Notes: generated by a model not told the origin, from the letters alone. 64,000 nt of DNA from Beijerinckiaceae bacterium (GCA_947478405.1 CANJVX010000008.1:1-64000), one strand, 5' to 3'. Shown: positions 37,953 through 47,311, counted from the stretch's first letter. Numbers and translations: made by a program.

Positions 37953-38267
37953 TCAGTTCGCGGCGATGCCGGTGATGCGCACGATGGTCAGATCCTGACG
38001 GTGACCACGCTTGCGCTTCGAATTCTTGCGCCGACGCTTTTTGAAGGCGATGACCTTGGGGCCGCGTGCCTGAGCGATGATCTCGGCACTGACCTTGGCG
38101 CCGGCGACCGTCGGGGCGCCAACATTCATCTTCTCGCCATCGACGAGCATGAGCACTTCTTCAAACGTCACTTTATCACCGGGAGCTCCGGCAAGCGTCA
38201 TGACGGTAATCTTGTCTTCGGCGGCAACCTTGTACTGCTTGCCGCCGGTTTTGATGACTGCGAACAT
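37953..38267 (-). CDS. rplU: 50S ribosomal protein L21
   Basis: A 104-residue ribosomal protein starting [14 protein letters not shown], with the basic [16 protein letters not shown] stretch typical of L21. ATG 38267 is the family start; a 46-residue upstream extension of the frame is leader sequence. It is the first gene of rplU-rpmA, with a likely promoter 180-210 bases upstream. Confidence 0.97.
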   Translation of the reverse strand: MFAVIKTGGKQYKVAAEDKITVMTLAGAPGDKVTFEEVLMLVDGEKMNVGAPTVAGAKVSAEIIAQARGPKVIAFKKRRRKNSKRKRGHRQDLTIVRITGIAAN

Positions 38268-38449
38268 CGTTTTATCCTCGTGTTCATCTCCGGCTCTGCC
38301 CAAGGGTTGACCCTCATGGCGGCCGGCTTCTTTGCAGATTTGCAAACCAGCGATTTCGCCCCGACACCGCAGCCCGCTCCGGAAGACCTGGAGACCAAAA
38401 GGCAAACGAAAAGCGCGGCCTTGTGAGACCGCGCGCCGAAGCGAGGGGT

Positions 38450-38479
38450 TCTATAGGGGGATGGACGGGGAAGAGTCAA
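38450..38479 (-). promoter_or_regulatory. Probable rplU-rpmA promoter
   Basis: The minus strand has TTGACT (38474-38479), an 18-base spacer and TATAGA (38450-38455), or CTATAG with 17. Transcription would start near 38443, giving a leader of about 175 bases before rplU. L21 operons in other bacteria have regulatory leaders, so the length is suggestive. Confidence 0.6.
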
Positions 38480-38550
38480 ACCCAAAAGACAGCCCGGAGC
38501 CCATTTTATGCCCATTTTGGGCGGATTGGGGCCCGGGCGCTCTTTCCCTT

Positions 38551-38655
38551 CGTCATTGCGAGCGCAGCGAAACAATCCATGGCGCAGCGGTTATCGGCCA
38601 AAGCCCGGGCCATGGATTGGCGCGTCGGCCTTCGGCCTACTCGCAATAACGAGGC
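38551..38655. repeat. REP-like palindromic intergenic repeat, copy 1
   Basis: The left arm CGTCATTGCGAGCGCAGCGA is followed by AACAATCCATGGC; the right arm is its imperfect inverse, GCCATGGATTGGCGCG...CTCGCAATAACG. The central hairpin includes GGCCTTCGGCC. The same core recurs near 43190, 46454, 52296 and 58294. Confidence 0.8.
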
Positions 38656-38701
38656 AGGCGGCCTATCATAGGGCAAAATAACAACAGGGGGGCTCTCGTC
38701 C

Positions 38702-39808
38702 ATGACACTCATCATCAATAATGACGCCGTGCATCAAGTTCTCACCATGCGCGACACGATTGACGCGCTCGAGGCCTCCTATCTGAACCTCGCCAAGGGC
38801 GAGGCAGTCTGCCGCCCGCGCATCGACATCCGCATCCCCACCAAAGACCCCAAGAAGAATTACCAATGGGGCACGATGGAAGGTGGTTCGACCGATGGCT
38901 ATTTCGCCATTCGCATGAAATCCGACATCATCTACGAGCAAGAATATAATGGCGCGATCACGCAGGAAAAATATTGCATGAAGCCCGGCCTCTTCTGTGG
39001 CTTGATCCTGCTCACATCCATCCACAATGCCGAGCCACTCGCGCTGATCAATGATGGCCATTTGCAACACATGCGCGTTGGCGGTGATGGTGGCATTGGC
39101 GTGAAATATATGGCGCGCAAAGACGCCGAAGTGGTTGGTATTCTGGGTTCAGGCGGGATGGCGCGCACGCATATGCAGAGCTTCACCGCTGTGCGCAATA
39201 TTAAAAAAGTGCAAATCTTCAGCCCGACGAAAGCCAATCGTGAAGCCTTTGCAGAAGAAATCCGCGCGCTTTACGGCATTGAAGTAAAAGTCTGCGATGC
39301 GCCCGAGCAAATCTATCGCGGTGCTGACATTACTGCGGGCCTGACAGATTCTGCAGTGCCCGTTCTGAACGGCGATTTGCTGGAGCCTGGCACACATATC
39401 GTGAATATCGGCGGCAGCGGCATTCCAGACCAGAAGTCACTTGATCGCGTTGATGTCTATCTGCGTTTTGGCGATGCACCCGCGCCACGCGGCCGCCCGG
39501 AACTGGCCCTTGATGACGAATATATCGCATGGGAAGCGCGCCCCGATGCTTTCAAATTCGGCGATGGCCGCAAGGGCAAAAAAGCCCATGGCGTAACAAT
39601 TCCTGAAAAGCGCATCACATTGTCGGATCTTGTTGAAGGCAAAGCCAAGGGCCGCACATCCGACAGCCAGATCACTTATTCAGAACGCGGCAACCTGCAA
39701 GGTGCGCAATTCTATGCCGTGGCGGGGCGCGTCTATGAATTGGCAAAAGCCGCGGGCTTGGGTCATGAAATCCCAACCGAATGGTTCTTGCAGGACATTC
39801 GTAACTGA
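38702..39808 (+). CDS. Ornithine cyclodeaminase/mu-crystallin family protein
   Basis: A 368-residue NAD(P)-dependent enzyme. The N-terminal substrate domain contains RIDIRIPT and KYCMKPGLFCG, and the Rossmann domain has VGILGSGGMARTHMQSF, with NIGGSG later. The family includes ornithine cyclodeaminase, alanine dehydrogenase and opine or ectoine-type reductases. The length (usually 310-350) and a C-terminal extension (KFGDGRKGKKAHG) leave the substrate open. It stands alone, divergent from rplU. Confidence 0.82.
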   Translation: MTLIINNDAVHQVLTMRDTIDALEASYLNLAKGEAVCRPRIDIRIPTKDPKKNYQWGTMEGGSTDGYFAIRMKSDIIYEQEYNGAITQEKYCMKPGLFCGLILLTSIHNAEPLALINDGHLQHMRVGGDGGIGVKYMARKDAEVVGILGSGGMARTHMQSFTAVRNIKKVQIFSPTKANREAFAEEIRALYGIEVKVCDAPEQIYRGADITAGLTDSAVPVLNGDLLEPGTHIVNIGGSGIPDQKSLDRVDVYLRFGDAPAPRGRPELALDDEYIAWEARPDAFKFGDGRKGKKAHGVTIPEKRITLSDLVEGKAKGRTSDSQITYSERGNLQGAQFYAVAGRVYELAKAAGLGHEIPTEWFLQDIRN

Positions 39809-39915
39809 CGGACGCAAGAGCCTGCATCCTTGCAAGCCGGAGGCAAAGCAATCCAGAGGAGGCGCTGCCAGACCTCTCCTTGCTTGCGCCACCCATGCAA
39901 TGTTAACGCTGACAC

Positions 39916-40497
39916 ATGTTCAAAAAGCTCTACCACTGGACCTTGGCACTGGCTGAAAGCCCCCGCGCAACTTTCGCGCTGGGTGCTGTGTCTTTTGCCG
40001 AGAGTTCCTTCTTTCCGATCCCTCCCGATGTGATCCTGGTGCCGATGGCGCTGGCGAAGCCACAGCGCGCGCTTTTCTATGCCCTCGTCTGCACGCTGAC
40101 CTCGGTCGCGGGCGGCATTGTCGGCTATGGCATCGGCTGGTTGCTGTGGGACACGCTCGGCCAATGGCTGATCAATCTCTATGGCTATGGCGCGCGCATA
40201 GAAGTCGTGAAGGCCGCCTATGACCAATGGGGCTGGCTGTTCATTCTGGTGAAGGGACTGACCCCCATCCCCTACAAACTCGTGACGATTGTCTCTGGAC
40301 TGCTTGAATATAATTTCCCGCTCTTCGTTCTTCTGTCGCTTATCACACGCGGCGCACGTTTCTTTCTGATTGCGGGACTGCTCAACAAATTCGGCGAACC
40401 AATCCGAGATTTGCTCGACCGCTATTTCGGGGTTTTTCTGATGATCATCGCTGTCTTTGTGGTCGGCGGGTTCTGGCTGGCAGGACATTTCTTCTGA
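39916..40497 (+). CDS. YqaA/DedA family membrane protein
   Basis: A 193-residue inner-membrane protein of the SNARE-associated (VTT/DedA) family, whose members move lipids across the membrane. Helical hairpins are visible around ESSFFPIPPDVILVP and KGLTPIPYKLVTIVSGLL, the two conserved re-entrant motifs with Pro, and the protein has about four or five membrane segments. The stop overlaps the dsbB start (TGATG), so the two are translated together. Confidence 0.88.
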   Translation: MFKKLYHWTLALAESPRATFALGAVSFAESSFFPIPPDVILVPMALAKPQRALFYALVCTLTSVAGGIVGYGIGWLLWDTLGQWLINLYGYGARIEVVKAAYDQWGWLFILVKGLTPIPYKLVTIVSGLLEYNFPLFVLLSLITRGARFFLIAGLLNKFGEPIRDLLDRYFGVFLMIIAVFVVGGFWLAGHFF

Positions 40498-40985
40498 TGC
40501 TGGACAGGATAACCCCAGCACGCGCCGCCACCATCATCGCACTTGTCGCTCTCGCGACCATTACAGGCGCGTGGATTTTTGAAGCCTTTGGTTATCTGCC
40601 CTGCGAACTCTGCCTGAAGCAGCGCATCGCTTATTATATAGGCATGCCGCTCGCGGCTTTAACGGCGCTCGTCGTTATCAAAAGCACATCCCTCGCACGC
40701 GCGCTATTTTTGGCATGCGCTTTCTTGTGGTTAGGCAGCGCGCTTTTTGGCGCTTATCACGCCGGCATCGAATGGGGCTTCTGGCCCGGCCCCGCCGCTT
40801 GCACGGGTACCGGCTCATCAGCTGGCAGCATGGATGATTTCATGACGCAATTGCAGACGACGCAAGTCGTGCAATGCGACAAAGTGGCAATCCGAATGAT
40901 CGGCCTATCTCTGGCGGGGTGGAACGCTGTTATTTCAGCTGGGCTTTCAGCCCTCGCCATCATCGGTGCGCGCGCAAAGCCTTAA
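40497..40985 (+). CDS. dsbB: Disulfide bond formation protein B
   Basis: A 162-residue four-helix membrane protein that re-oxidises DsbA and passes electrons to quinone. The first periplasmic Cys pair is C36-E-L-C39 ([10 protein letters not shown]), and the second periplasmic loop has one Cys in PAACTGTG and one in VVQCDKV. The ATG overlaps the upstream TGA. The gene converges on rlmN with a few bases of overlap. No dsbA is nearby. Confidence 0.92.
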   Translation: MLDRITPARAATIIALVALATITGAWIFEAFGYLPCELCLKQRIAYYIGMPLAALTALVVIKSTSLARALFLACAFLWLGSALFGAYHAGIEWGFWPGPAACTGTGSSAGSMDDFMTQLQTTQVVQCDKVAIRMIGLSLAGWNAVISAGLSALAIIGARAKP

Positions 40986-42181
40986 GCTTCGTCATCCAAT
41001 GCGAGGCGCGCACGGGCGCGCAGCTTTTCCGTCTCGGACTTCAATTGTCCGCAAGCTGCCAGAATGTCACGCCCACGCGGCGTGCGCACCGGGCTTGCAT
41101 ATCCTGCATTGAAGACAATGTCGGAGAAGGTCTCGATCGTCTCCCAATCGGAACATTCATATTGTGCGCCAGGCCAGGGATTGAAGGGGATCAAATTGAT
41201 CTTCGCCGGAATCCCCTTCAGCATGCGCACCAATTCGCGCGCGTCTGTCGGTGAATCATTCACGCCCTTCAGCATCACATATTCAAACGTGATGCGGCGC
41301 GAATTGGATGCACCCGGATAAGTGCGGCACGCTTCCAAAAGATCGCGCAGCGGATATTTTTTGTTCAGCGGCACAAGCTTGTTGCGTAGCTCGTCATTGG
41401 TCGCGTGCAACGAAATAGCGAGCATCGTGCCCGAGGCTTCACCCAAGGGGGCAATCTGCGGCACAACGCCCGATGTCGAGACGGTTATGCGGCGCTTGGA
41501 CAAAGATAGCCCTTCGCCATCCGTCAGCACACCAATCGCATCATTTACTTCATCGAAATTATACAGCGGCTCGCCCATGCCCATGAAGACAATGTTGGAG
41601 ACGGGACGCACACCTTCGCCTGCTGGAATAAGACCATCATCATCGGGGCGTGTGCGGCCGGGATAATCGCCCAGCATGTCGCGCGCGACAACGAGCTGCT
41701 GCACAATTTCCTGCGCCGACAAATTGCGCACGAGTTTCTGTGTGCCTGTGTGGCAGAAGGTGCAGGTCAGCGTGCAGCCCACTTGGCTGGAAATGCAAAG
41801 CGTGCCGCGATCACTTTCTGGAATATAGACACATTCAATTTCTGCGCCCTTATCCTGCGCGTCCACCGGCGGCATGCGGATCAGCCATTTGCGTGTGCCA
41901 TCCTGCGACAATTGCGCAGCGACGACTTGCGGGCGACCCAGCGTGTAATGCTCGGCCAATTTGGCGCGCAAAACTTTTGAGACATTGAGCATGGCATCGA
42001 ACGAAGTCGCGCCTTGAAAATAAATCCAATGCCAAAGTTGGCCCACCCGCATGCGCTGCTCGCGCTCGGGCACGCCAATGGCGCCAAGTGCCTCAGCCAA
42101 TTGCGCACGCGTTTTGCCCACCAGCGAGGGGCGAGCATGGGGATCAAAAATGGAGGGGCTCTCGTTCATGGGCGGGCTCAT
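40982..42181 (-). CDS. rlmN: Dual-specificity 23S rRNA A2503/tRNA A37 C2-methyltransferase
   Basis: A 399-residue radical SAM enzyme. The cluster motif is CTFCHTGTQ with the preceding Cys in GCTLTC, followed by [22 protein letters not shown] and the catalytic Cys near the end (DILAACGQL). It methylates adenosine 2503 of 23S rRNA and some tRNAs. The first ATG at 42181 is used; a second Met at 42169 is possible. Confidence 0.95.
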   Translation of the reverse strand: MSPPMNESPSIFDPHARPSLVGKTRAQLAEALGAIGVPEREQRMRVGQLWHWIYFQGATSFDAMLNVSKVLRAKLAEHYTLGRPQVVAAQLSQDGTRKWLIRMPPVDAQDKGAEIECVYIPESDRGTLCISSQVGCTLTCTFCHTGTQKLVRNLSAQEIVQQLVVARDMLGDYPGRTRPDDDGLIPAGEGVRPVSNIVFMGMGEPLYNFDEVNDAIGVLTDGEGLSLSKRRITVSTSGVVPQIAPLGEASGTMLAISLHATNDELRNKLVPLNKKYPLRDLLEACRTYPGASNSRRITFEYVMLKGVNDSPTDARELVRMLKGIPAKINLIPFNPWPGAQYECSDWETIETFSDIVFNAGYASPVRTPRGRDILAACGQLKSETEKLRARARLALDDEA

Positions 42182-42194
42182 AGCAGTTTTGGGC

Positions 42195-42226
42195 CCTCAT
42201 TGCGAGCACCAGCAAAGCACTGACGG
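42195..42226. repeat. Degenerate REP-like fragment
   Basis: CCTCATTGCGAGCACCAG followed by CAAAGCACTGACGG resembles one arm of the dispersed repeat, without the matching second arm. It lies upstream of rlmN. Confidence 0.4.
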
Positions 42227-42227
42227 G

Positions 42228-43112
42228 TTAGAGCTTCTTCTCTTGCACCTTCAGCGCATCCGCCAGTCGCATCTTGGCTGAGCCCGGCGCCAGCGGCTTT
42301 TGCTGGTTTTCATGCGGTGCCCAGCCAGACAGCCAGACAAACTCAAAGGTGGCGCGCAGACGACCATCAGGATCAGCAAAGCGCGACTGGTAAATCTCCG
42401 CCGCTTTCATCAGAACCGCGCGGCGCAGGGGCCTGAGATCACGCGCAACAAGCGCATTGGTCGCGCCCATAGCGCGCAAATCACGCAAGAGACCAAACAT
42501 GGACGCATAGCGCACGATAATCGTGTCGGAATCCGTCACCGGCAACGCAAAGCCTGCGCGTTGCAGCAACCCGCCCATGTCACGCAGATCAGCAAAGGGC
42601 GCGATGCGCGGCGAGACGCCACCCATGACGGCCTCTTCGGCTTCCGCAAAGGCCAGCCTTAATTCCTGCAGGGATTGACCGCCTATCAGACAACCCATGA
42701 ACAGACCATCAGGAGCAAGACTGCGCCGGATCTGGATGAGCGCGCCCGGCAGATCATTCACAAATTGCAATGCGAGTGCAGAAACGACGAGATCAAAGGA
42801 CTTTTCTGAAAATGGCAGGGCTTCCTCATCCGCCACCATGCCGGTCCATAGGCCCTCACCAAGTGCTTGCGCAACAGGTGCCGTGCGCACCAGTTTTTCC
42901 GGGACACGCGCTGTCATGAGCGAGGCAAGTGCTGGTGTCGGCGTTCCGAGATCAAGAATGCGCGGAAAGGGACGCAAGACCGCCGAGAGACGATCCGCAA
43001 AATCACCCGCCACATGATCAACCAGAAAGCCAGCCGCACCTTGCGCATAGGCGCGCGCCAGTCGGGTGCGCAAAAGTGCGCGGTCGAAGACAATATGTGC
43101 GGGCGTATTCAT
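42228..43112 (-). CDS. SAM-dependent methyltransferase, BioC/NDUFAF5-like
   Basis: A 294-residue class I methyltransferase-fold protein. Starting at MNTPAHIVFDRALLRTRLARA, it has a modified motif I (ILDLGTPTPALASLM), acidic motif VADEEALPF and SFDLVVSALALQFVNDLPGAL. This arrangement is found in alphaproteobacterial relatives of mitochondrial NDUFAF5 (a complex I assembly hydroxylase) and of BioC. No biotin genes are near. Start ATG 43112 drops an unlike extension. Confidence 0.78.
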   Translation of the reverse strand: MNTPAHIVFDRALLRTRLARAYAQGAAGFLVDHVAGDFADRLSAVLRPFPRILDLGTPTPALASLMTARVPEKLVRTAPVAQALGEGLWTGMVADEEALPFSEKSFDLVVSALALQFVNDLPGALIQIRRSLAPDGLFMGCLIGGQSLQELRLAFAEAEEAVMGGVSPRIAPFADLRDMGGLLQRAGFALPVTDSDTIIVRYASMFGLLRDLRAMGATNALVARDLRPLRRAVLMKAAEIYQSRFADPDGRLRATFEFVWLSGWAPHENQQKPLAPGSAKMRLADALKVQEKKL

Positions 43113-43189
43113 CAAGGCCTTATAGCGCTGACATTGCAAAAAGCGCCAGCGATGCGGCAATCCATAGCGCAAAAGCTCGTCAGAAAGGC

Positions 43190-43235
43190 GCCATGGATTG
43201 CCGCGTCGGGCTAACGCCCTCCTCGCAATGACAAT
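43190..43235. repeat. REP-like repeat, single arm
   Basis: GCCATGGATTGCCGCGTCGG and CTCCTCGCAATGACAATG match the right arm of copy 1 at 38618-38655. The left arm is absent. It lies between the divergent methyltransferase and comF genes. Confidence 0.65.
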
Positions 43236-43258
43236 GAAATGAGATTAGCCTTATTCCC

Positions 43259-43981
43259 ATGCGGCTCGTCTCTTTTGTCCTGGATCGGATTTACCCCCCC
43301 ACCTGCCTCGCCTGCCGGGCGGCTGTGGATGAAGCGGGCACGCTCTGCCCCACCTGCTGGAGGGCCATGCCCTTTATCGAACAGCCCTATTGCGAGCGGC
43401 TGGGCCTGCCCTTCGCCCAAGAACTCGGCCCCGGGCTCATCTCGCCAGCAGCGGAGGTGAACCCGCCGGTCTTTGCCCGCGCGCGTGCCGTCGCCCGCTA
43501 TGATGGCCCTGCCCGCAAGCTCGCCCAGCGGCTGAAATACAATGACCGGCTCGATCTCGCACCCGCCATGGGCCGCTGGATGGCCCGAGCGGGAACTGAA
43601 ATTCTTAGCGAAGCCGACCTCATCACCCCTGTTCCACTGCATCGCGTGCGGCTTTGGCGGCGGCGCTTCAATCAGGCTGCCGTGCTGGCAGGCCATGTCG
43701 CCCGCCATGCCCGCCTGCCCTGCGAAACCGGGCTGATCGAGCGCATCAAGGCCACCCGCCCGCAAGTGGGCCTCACCCGAGAGGAGCGCGCCAGCAATCT
43801 GCAGGGTGCCTTTCGCCTCACGCCGGAGGCGGCCGGCCTGGCTGTCGAGCGTCGCATTGTGCTCATTGATGATGTGCTGACAACAGGCGCCACGCTCAAT
43901 GCCTGTGCGCGCGCTTTGTTGAAGGCGGGTGCCGCCCGCGTCGATGCGCTCACCTTTGCCCGGGTTGTGAGCGGGGCGTGA
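43259..43981 (+). CDS. comF: ComF family protein (phosphoribosyltransferase-like)
   Basis: A 240-residue protein with an N-terminal zinc ribbon (C16, C19, C30, C33: PPTCLACRA and LCPTC) and a C-terminal type I phosphoribosyltransferase domain with the PRPP loop RRIVLIDDVLTTGAT. A middle stretch KLAQRLKYNDRLDLA and VPLHRVRLWRRRFNQA is typical of ComF, which takes part in DNA uptake in some bacteria. No other competence gene is nearby. grxC follows 40 bases downstream. Confidence 0.92.
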   Translation: MRLVSFVLDRIYPPTCLACRAAVDEAGTLCPTCWRAMPFIEQPYCERLGLPFAQELGPGLISPAAEVNPPVFARARAVARYDGPARKLAQRLKYNDRLDLAPAMGRWMARAGTEILSEADLITPVPLHRVRLWRRRFNQAAVLAGHVARHARLPCETGLIERIKATRPQVGLTREERASNLQGAFRLTPEAAGLAVERRIVLIDDVLTTGATLNACARALLKAGAARVDALTFARVVSGA

Positions 43982-44021
43982 CAGACCATATAAGGGGGCT
44001 CGACAGATCAGGACGAGCTCG

Positions 44022-44282
44022 ATGCAAAGCGTCACCATCTATACCAAAGCGACCTGCGGCTATTGCGCGGCGGCCAAAGCGCTTCTGAAATCCAAAAATG
44101 TCACCTTTGACGAAATACCCGTCGACGGAGATGTCACCAAGCAGGAAGAAATGACCAAGCGCGCGAATGGTGGCTGGACGGTGCCCCAGATTTTCATCGG
44201 CACCACACATGTGGGCGGTTGCGATGATCTGCATGCGCTGGAACGCGCGGGCAAGCTTGACGCTTTGCTCAATGGCGGCTGA
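44022..44282 (+). CDS. grxC: Glutaredoxin 3
   Basis: An 86-residue dithiol glutaredoxin with the active site C12-G-Y-C15 and the glutathione-binding TVPQIFI and GGCDDL stretches. It reduces disulphides with glutathione. An AGGACGAG-like ribosome site lies ahead of the ATG. The DUF1178 gene starts six bases after its stop. Confidence 0.96.
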   Translation: MQSVTIYTKATCGYCAAAKALLKSKNVTFDEIPVDGDVTKQEEMTKRANGGWTVPQIFIGTTHVGGCDDLHALERAGKLDALLNGG

Positions 44283-44288
44283 CCCACA

Positions 44289-44783
44289 ATGATCAAATAT
44301 GCGCTGATCTGCGAAGCGGATCATGAATTCGAAAGCTGGTTTCCTGACAGCGCCTCTTATGACAAGCAGGTGAAGCGCGGCCTTGTCGCCTGCCCGCTGT
44401 GCGACAGTGTCAAAGTGTCGAAAGCGATTATGGCGCCCAATGTCGCGCGCAAAGATCAAGACCGCGCCATCGCAGCTGACAATGATGATGTGCCTACGCC
44501 TACGCCTGCGGCTGCGGCTTCGGCGCCACAAGTACAAGATATTGCACTGCTTGATGAGCAGCAGCAGCAATTGCGCGGCATGATCCGCGAGCTGCATGAA
44601 AAGATTGTCGCCAATACGGATGATGTGGGCGAAAACTTCCCCGAAGAAGCGCGCAAAATGCACGACGGTGAGACGCCCGCACGCTCCATTCGCGGCAAGG
44701 CGAGCTTTGAAGAAGCGCGCGAATTGCTGGAAGACGGCATTCCCGTGCTGCCCATTCCCGACCTGCCGGAAGAACGCAATTGA
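44289..44783 (+). CDS. DUF1178 family protein
   Basis: A 164-residue protein starting MIKYALICEADHEFESWFPDSA, with a lone CPLC pair that may bind zinc together with upstream Cys residues. The middle is an Ala/Pro-rich linker, and the C-terminal part has LHEKIVANTDDVGENFPEEARKMHDGE, typical of the family. Function is unknown. It is tightly packed between grxC and the RsmC-like gene. Confidence 0.9.
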   Translation: MIKYALICEADHEFESWFPDSASYDKQVKRGLVACPLCDSVKVSKAIMAPNVARKDQDRAIAADNDDVPTPTPAAAASAPQVQDIALLDEQQQQLRGMIRELHEKIVANTDDVGENFPEEARKMHDGETPARSIRGKASFEEARELLEDGIPVLPIPDLPEERN

Positions 44784-45700
44784 ATTTTCCCGAACTGCTG
44801 AATGCCTATGGCGCACCGCCGCTGGAAATCACAGGCGATCTCTCGCGCCTGCCGCAATTCTCGCCCCTCACCCCCGGCGCGCTTGCATTGGATGATGCAG
44901 CACCACGCAGCCTCGACACATTGGTCATGCTGGCCCCGCCCGGCACCATCGAGCGTCGCGCAGCACTCGCGCTGGCTCTGCGCGCGCTGAAAGAAGACGC
45001 CTGCCTTGTGGCACTTGCACCCAAGGACAAAGGCGGTTCGCGCCTTGCAGGTGATCTTGAATCTTTGGGCTGCACGTTTGAAGAAAGTTCAAAGCGCCAC
45101 CACCGCATTTGCATCACACGCGACAAGGGCCATCCGGACAAAATCGCGCAAGCCATTGCCGATGGCGCGCCGCGCTTTGACGAAGAACTTGGCCTATGGA
45201 CGCAACCCGGCGTGTTCAGCTGGAACCGCATCGATCCGGGCAGCGCTTTGCTTGTTGCCCATCTTCCTGATCTGTCGGGACGCGGCCTTGATCTGGGCAG
45301 CGGCTTGGGCGTGCTCTCGCATGCTGTGTTGCGCTCGCCCAAAGTCAGCGCGCTGACACTGGTTGAACTTGATGCGCGTGCGCTGGCCTGTTCGCGCCGC
45401 AATGTCAGTGATGGCCGTGCGCATTTTCTGCAAGCCGATGCGCGCCGATTGACAGACGCCAATTTGAAAGCGCTCGATTTCGTGGTGATGAACCCGCCCT
45501 TCCATGATGGCGGCGCGGAAGATAAATCACTCGGCCAATCATTCATCAAGACAGCGGCCGGCGCTTTGCGCAAAGGCGGCGCGCTATATGCGGTGGCCAA
45601 TCGCCACCTGCCTTATGAAAATGTGCTCAAAGAACATTTCCGCCGCGTGAACCTTGTGGCGGAAGAGGCCGGCTTCAAATTGTTTGAGGCGATTGCGTGA
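44780..45700 (+). CDS. RsmC-like class I methyltransferase
   Basis: A 306-residue protein with a degenerate N-terminal half and a C-terminal catalytic domain: motif I LDLGSGLGVLSHAVL, VELDARAL, and the NPPFH signature of nucleic-acid base N-methyltransferases. The layout matches RsmC, which makes m2G1207 in 16S rRNA, but the specificity is not proven. The start is a TTG overlapping the DUF1178 stop. Confidence 0.83.
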   Translation: MNFPELLNAYGAPPLEITGDLSRLPQFSPLTPGALALDDAAPRSLDTLVMLAPPGTIERRAALALALRALKEDACLVALAPKDKGGSRLAGDLESLGCTFEESSKRHHRICITRDKGHPDKIAQAIADGAPRFDEELGLWTQPGVFSWNRIDPGSALLVAHLPDLSGRGLDLGSGLGVLSHAVLRSPKVSALTLVELDARALACSRRNVSDGRAHFLQADARRLTDANLKALDFVVMNPPFHDGGAEDKSLGQSFIKTAAGALRKGGALYAVANRHLPYENVLKEHFRRVNLVAEEAGFKLFEAIA

Positions 45701-46431
45701 GCAAGCCAACAACCATCCGGCTCGACAAGCTGCTCGCCAATCTGGGTTACGGCTCGCGCCGCGAGATTGCCATGTTTGCGCAAGCGGGACGCTTTCTGCT
45801 CGATGGCGCGCGCATTGCGCATGTGGATGAACGCATCGCGCTCACCCCCGATCTGCCCGCGCGCCTGACTTTTTATGGCGAAGAGCTCGACCCGCTGCCC
45901 GGCTGCGTGGTGATGATGCACAAGCCGCTGGGCGTGACCTGTTCGCACAAAGAAGCGGGGACACGCGTCTATTCGCTTTTGCCCGATCGCTGGCAGCGCC
46001 GCGATCCGGCTTTTTCAACCGTAGGGCGGCTCGACAAAGAAACCTCGGGCCTGTTGCTGCTCACCGACGATGGCGCCTTTCTACACAATGTGATTTCGCC
46101 CAAGCGTAACATCGCCAAACGCTATCGCGCGACCCTCGACCGCTCTTTGCGCGGCGATGAGACGGCAATTTTTGCGGCCGGCACGATGATGCTGGAAGGC
46201 GAAAAGACCCCGCTTCTGCCAGCCGCGCTGGATGTCGTGTCCGAGCGCGAAGCGATGCTGACAATTACAGAAGGCCGCTACCACCAAGTGCGCCGCATGT
46301 TTGCGGCAGTGGGCAATCACGTAGTGAGCCTGCATCGCGAAGCGATTGGCGGGCTGGTGCTGCCGGAGGATTTGGCGCCGGGTGAGTTTATGGTGTTGGG
46401 GGAAGAGGAGAAGGCGGGGATTTTCGGGTAG
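45697..46431 (+). CDS. RsuA/RluE-family pseudouridine synthase
   Basis: A 244-residue enzyme with an N-terminal S4 RNA-binding domain (IRLDKLLANLGYGSRREIA) and the catalytic motif GRLDKETSGLLLLTDDG carrying the active Asp, followed by KRYRATL and EGRYHQVRRMFAAVGNHV. It converts a uridine of rRNA to pseudouridine; RsuA (16S U516) is the most likely, but RluE/RluF cannot be excluded. Its GTG start overlaps the upstream TGA, giving an unbroken coupled run with comF-grxC-DUF1178-RsmC. Confidence 0.85.
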   Translation: MSKPTTIRLDKLLANLGYGSRREIAMFAQAGRFLLDGARIAHVDERIALTPDLPARLTFYGEELDPLPGCVVMMHKPLGVTCSHKEAGTRVYSLLPDRWQRRDPAFSTVGRLDKETSGLLLLTDDGAFLHNVISPKRNIAKRYRATLDRSLRGDETAIFAAGTMMLEGEKTPLLPAALDVVSEREAMLTITEGRYHQVRRMFAAVGNHVVSLHREAIGGLVLPEDLAPGEFMVLGEEEKAGIFG

Positions 46432-46453
46432 GTCACCCACCGCACGCCTGCCC

Positions 46454-46482
46454 CGTCATTGCGAGCGCAGCGAAGCAATCTA
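46454..46482. repeat. REP-like repeat, single arm
   Basis: CGTCATTGCGAGCGCAGCGA followed by AGCAATCTA matches the left arm of copy 1 almost exactly. It lies in the short gap between the convergent pseudouridine synthase and ubiG genes. Confidence 0.7.
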
Positions 46483-46485
46483 GTC

Positions 46486-47247
46486 TTAGGGCTTGAGCCC
46501 CACACACATATAATTCACATCCGTATCGAGCGACTGAGACCACTTGTCCCGCAGCGGGTTGTAAACCACGCCCGCCACATCAAAAACCTCAGCCCCACCT
46601 GCCGCCATCGCGCCTTCAAGCTCTGAGGGCTTGACGAATTTTTCCCATTGGTGCGTGCCGGCGGGCACCCAGCGCAGCACATATTCGGCGCCCACAATCG
46701 CCAGAGCAAAAGACTTCAGCGTGCGGTTGAGGGTCGCCATAAACAGCAAGCCATTCGGCTTCACCAATCCTGCGCAGGTTTTCACGAAAGCCTGCACATC
46801 CGTCACATGCTCCACCACTTCCATCGCGGTGACGACATCAAAGCACGCGCCCTCGCTCAACAAATCTTCAGCCGTCACCGCGCGATAGGTCACCTGCGTG
46901 CCGGTCTCGCGCGCATGCGCGGATGCAATCGCAATATTGCCTGCCGCCGGATCAATACCCGTCACATCGGCGCCAAGACGCGCCAGCGGCTCGGCGAGGA
47001 TGCCGCCGCCGCAGCCGATATCGAGCAGCGAGAGACCCGCCAACGGGCTCGGGCGCTTCACGTCGCGCGGGCGGGCGGTCTCGCCGGCGGGGAAATGCTG
47101 GCAGATATGGTCGCGGATATAGGCAATGCGCACCGGATTCAGGCGATGCAGCGGGCGCATGGAACCGTTTTCGGCCCACCAGTCCTCGCCCAAAGCCTCG
47201 AAACGGGCGACATCCGCCTCATCCACCGTGCCGCGATTGGCCACCAT
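46486..47247 (-). CDS. ubiG: Ubiquinone biosynthesis O-methyltransferase
   Basis: A 253-residue enzyme for both O-methylation steps of ubiquinone synthesis. It starts MVANRGTVDEADVARFEALGEDWW, followed by HRLNPVRIAYIRDH, motif I LLDIGCGGGILAEPLA, and VTAMEVVEHV, all characteristic of UbiG. The ATG at 47247 is the family start; the 30-residue upstream extension is unlike. It is divergent from lysC, as in many alphaproteobacteria. Confidence 0.95.
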   Translation of the reverse strand: MVANRGTVDEADVARFEALGEDWWAENGSMRPLHRLNPVRIAYIRDHICQHFPAGETARPRDVKRPSPLAGLSLLDIGCGGGILAEPLARLGADVTGIDPAAGNIAIASAHARETGTQVTYRAVTAEDLLSEGACFDVVTAMEVVEHVTDVQAFVKTCAGLVKPNGLLFMATLNRTLKSFALAIVGAEYVLRWVPAGTHQWEKFVKPSELEGAMAAGGAEVFDVAGVVYNPLRDKWSQSLDTDVNYMCVGLKP

Positions 47248-47311
47248 TGCTTTTGCCTCGTTACGCCTAACCGAAGTGCCTCGAAAAGAGGCTGAAATCA
47301 GGGCCAAGCAA

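Larger units (their letters stand above)
38268..38701. other. Intergenic region upstream of rplU and of the cyclodeaminase gene
   Basis: About 430 bases without a supported gene. The left part (38268-38443) is the rplU leader, the middle has the rplU promoter, and 38551-38655 is a REP-like palindromic repeat. Short frames crossing it encode the peptide VIASAAKQS, the usual by-product of this repeat. A G-run (38688-38693) lies ahead of the cyclodeaminase ATG. Confidence 0.7.

Noticed and set aside
38423..38671. An 82-codon frame containing VIASAAKQS
   Set aside because: This peptide is the translation of the REP-like repeat arm and appears as a false gene wherever the repeat occurs.
39809..39915. 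Possible further repeat copy after the cyclodeaminase gene
   Set aside because: CAAAGCAATCCAGAGGAGG and a later CTTGCTTGC recall the repeat, but the arms match too weakly to be called.
44456..44857. Leftward frames under the DUF1178 and RsmC-like genes
   Set aside because: Antisense shadows; the rightward genes form a tightly coupled run with clear families.
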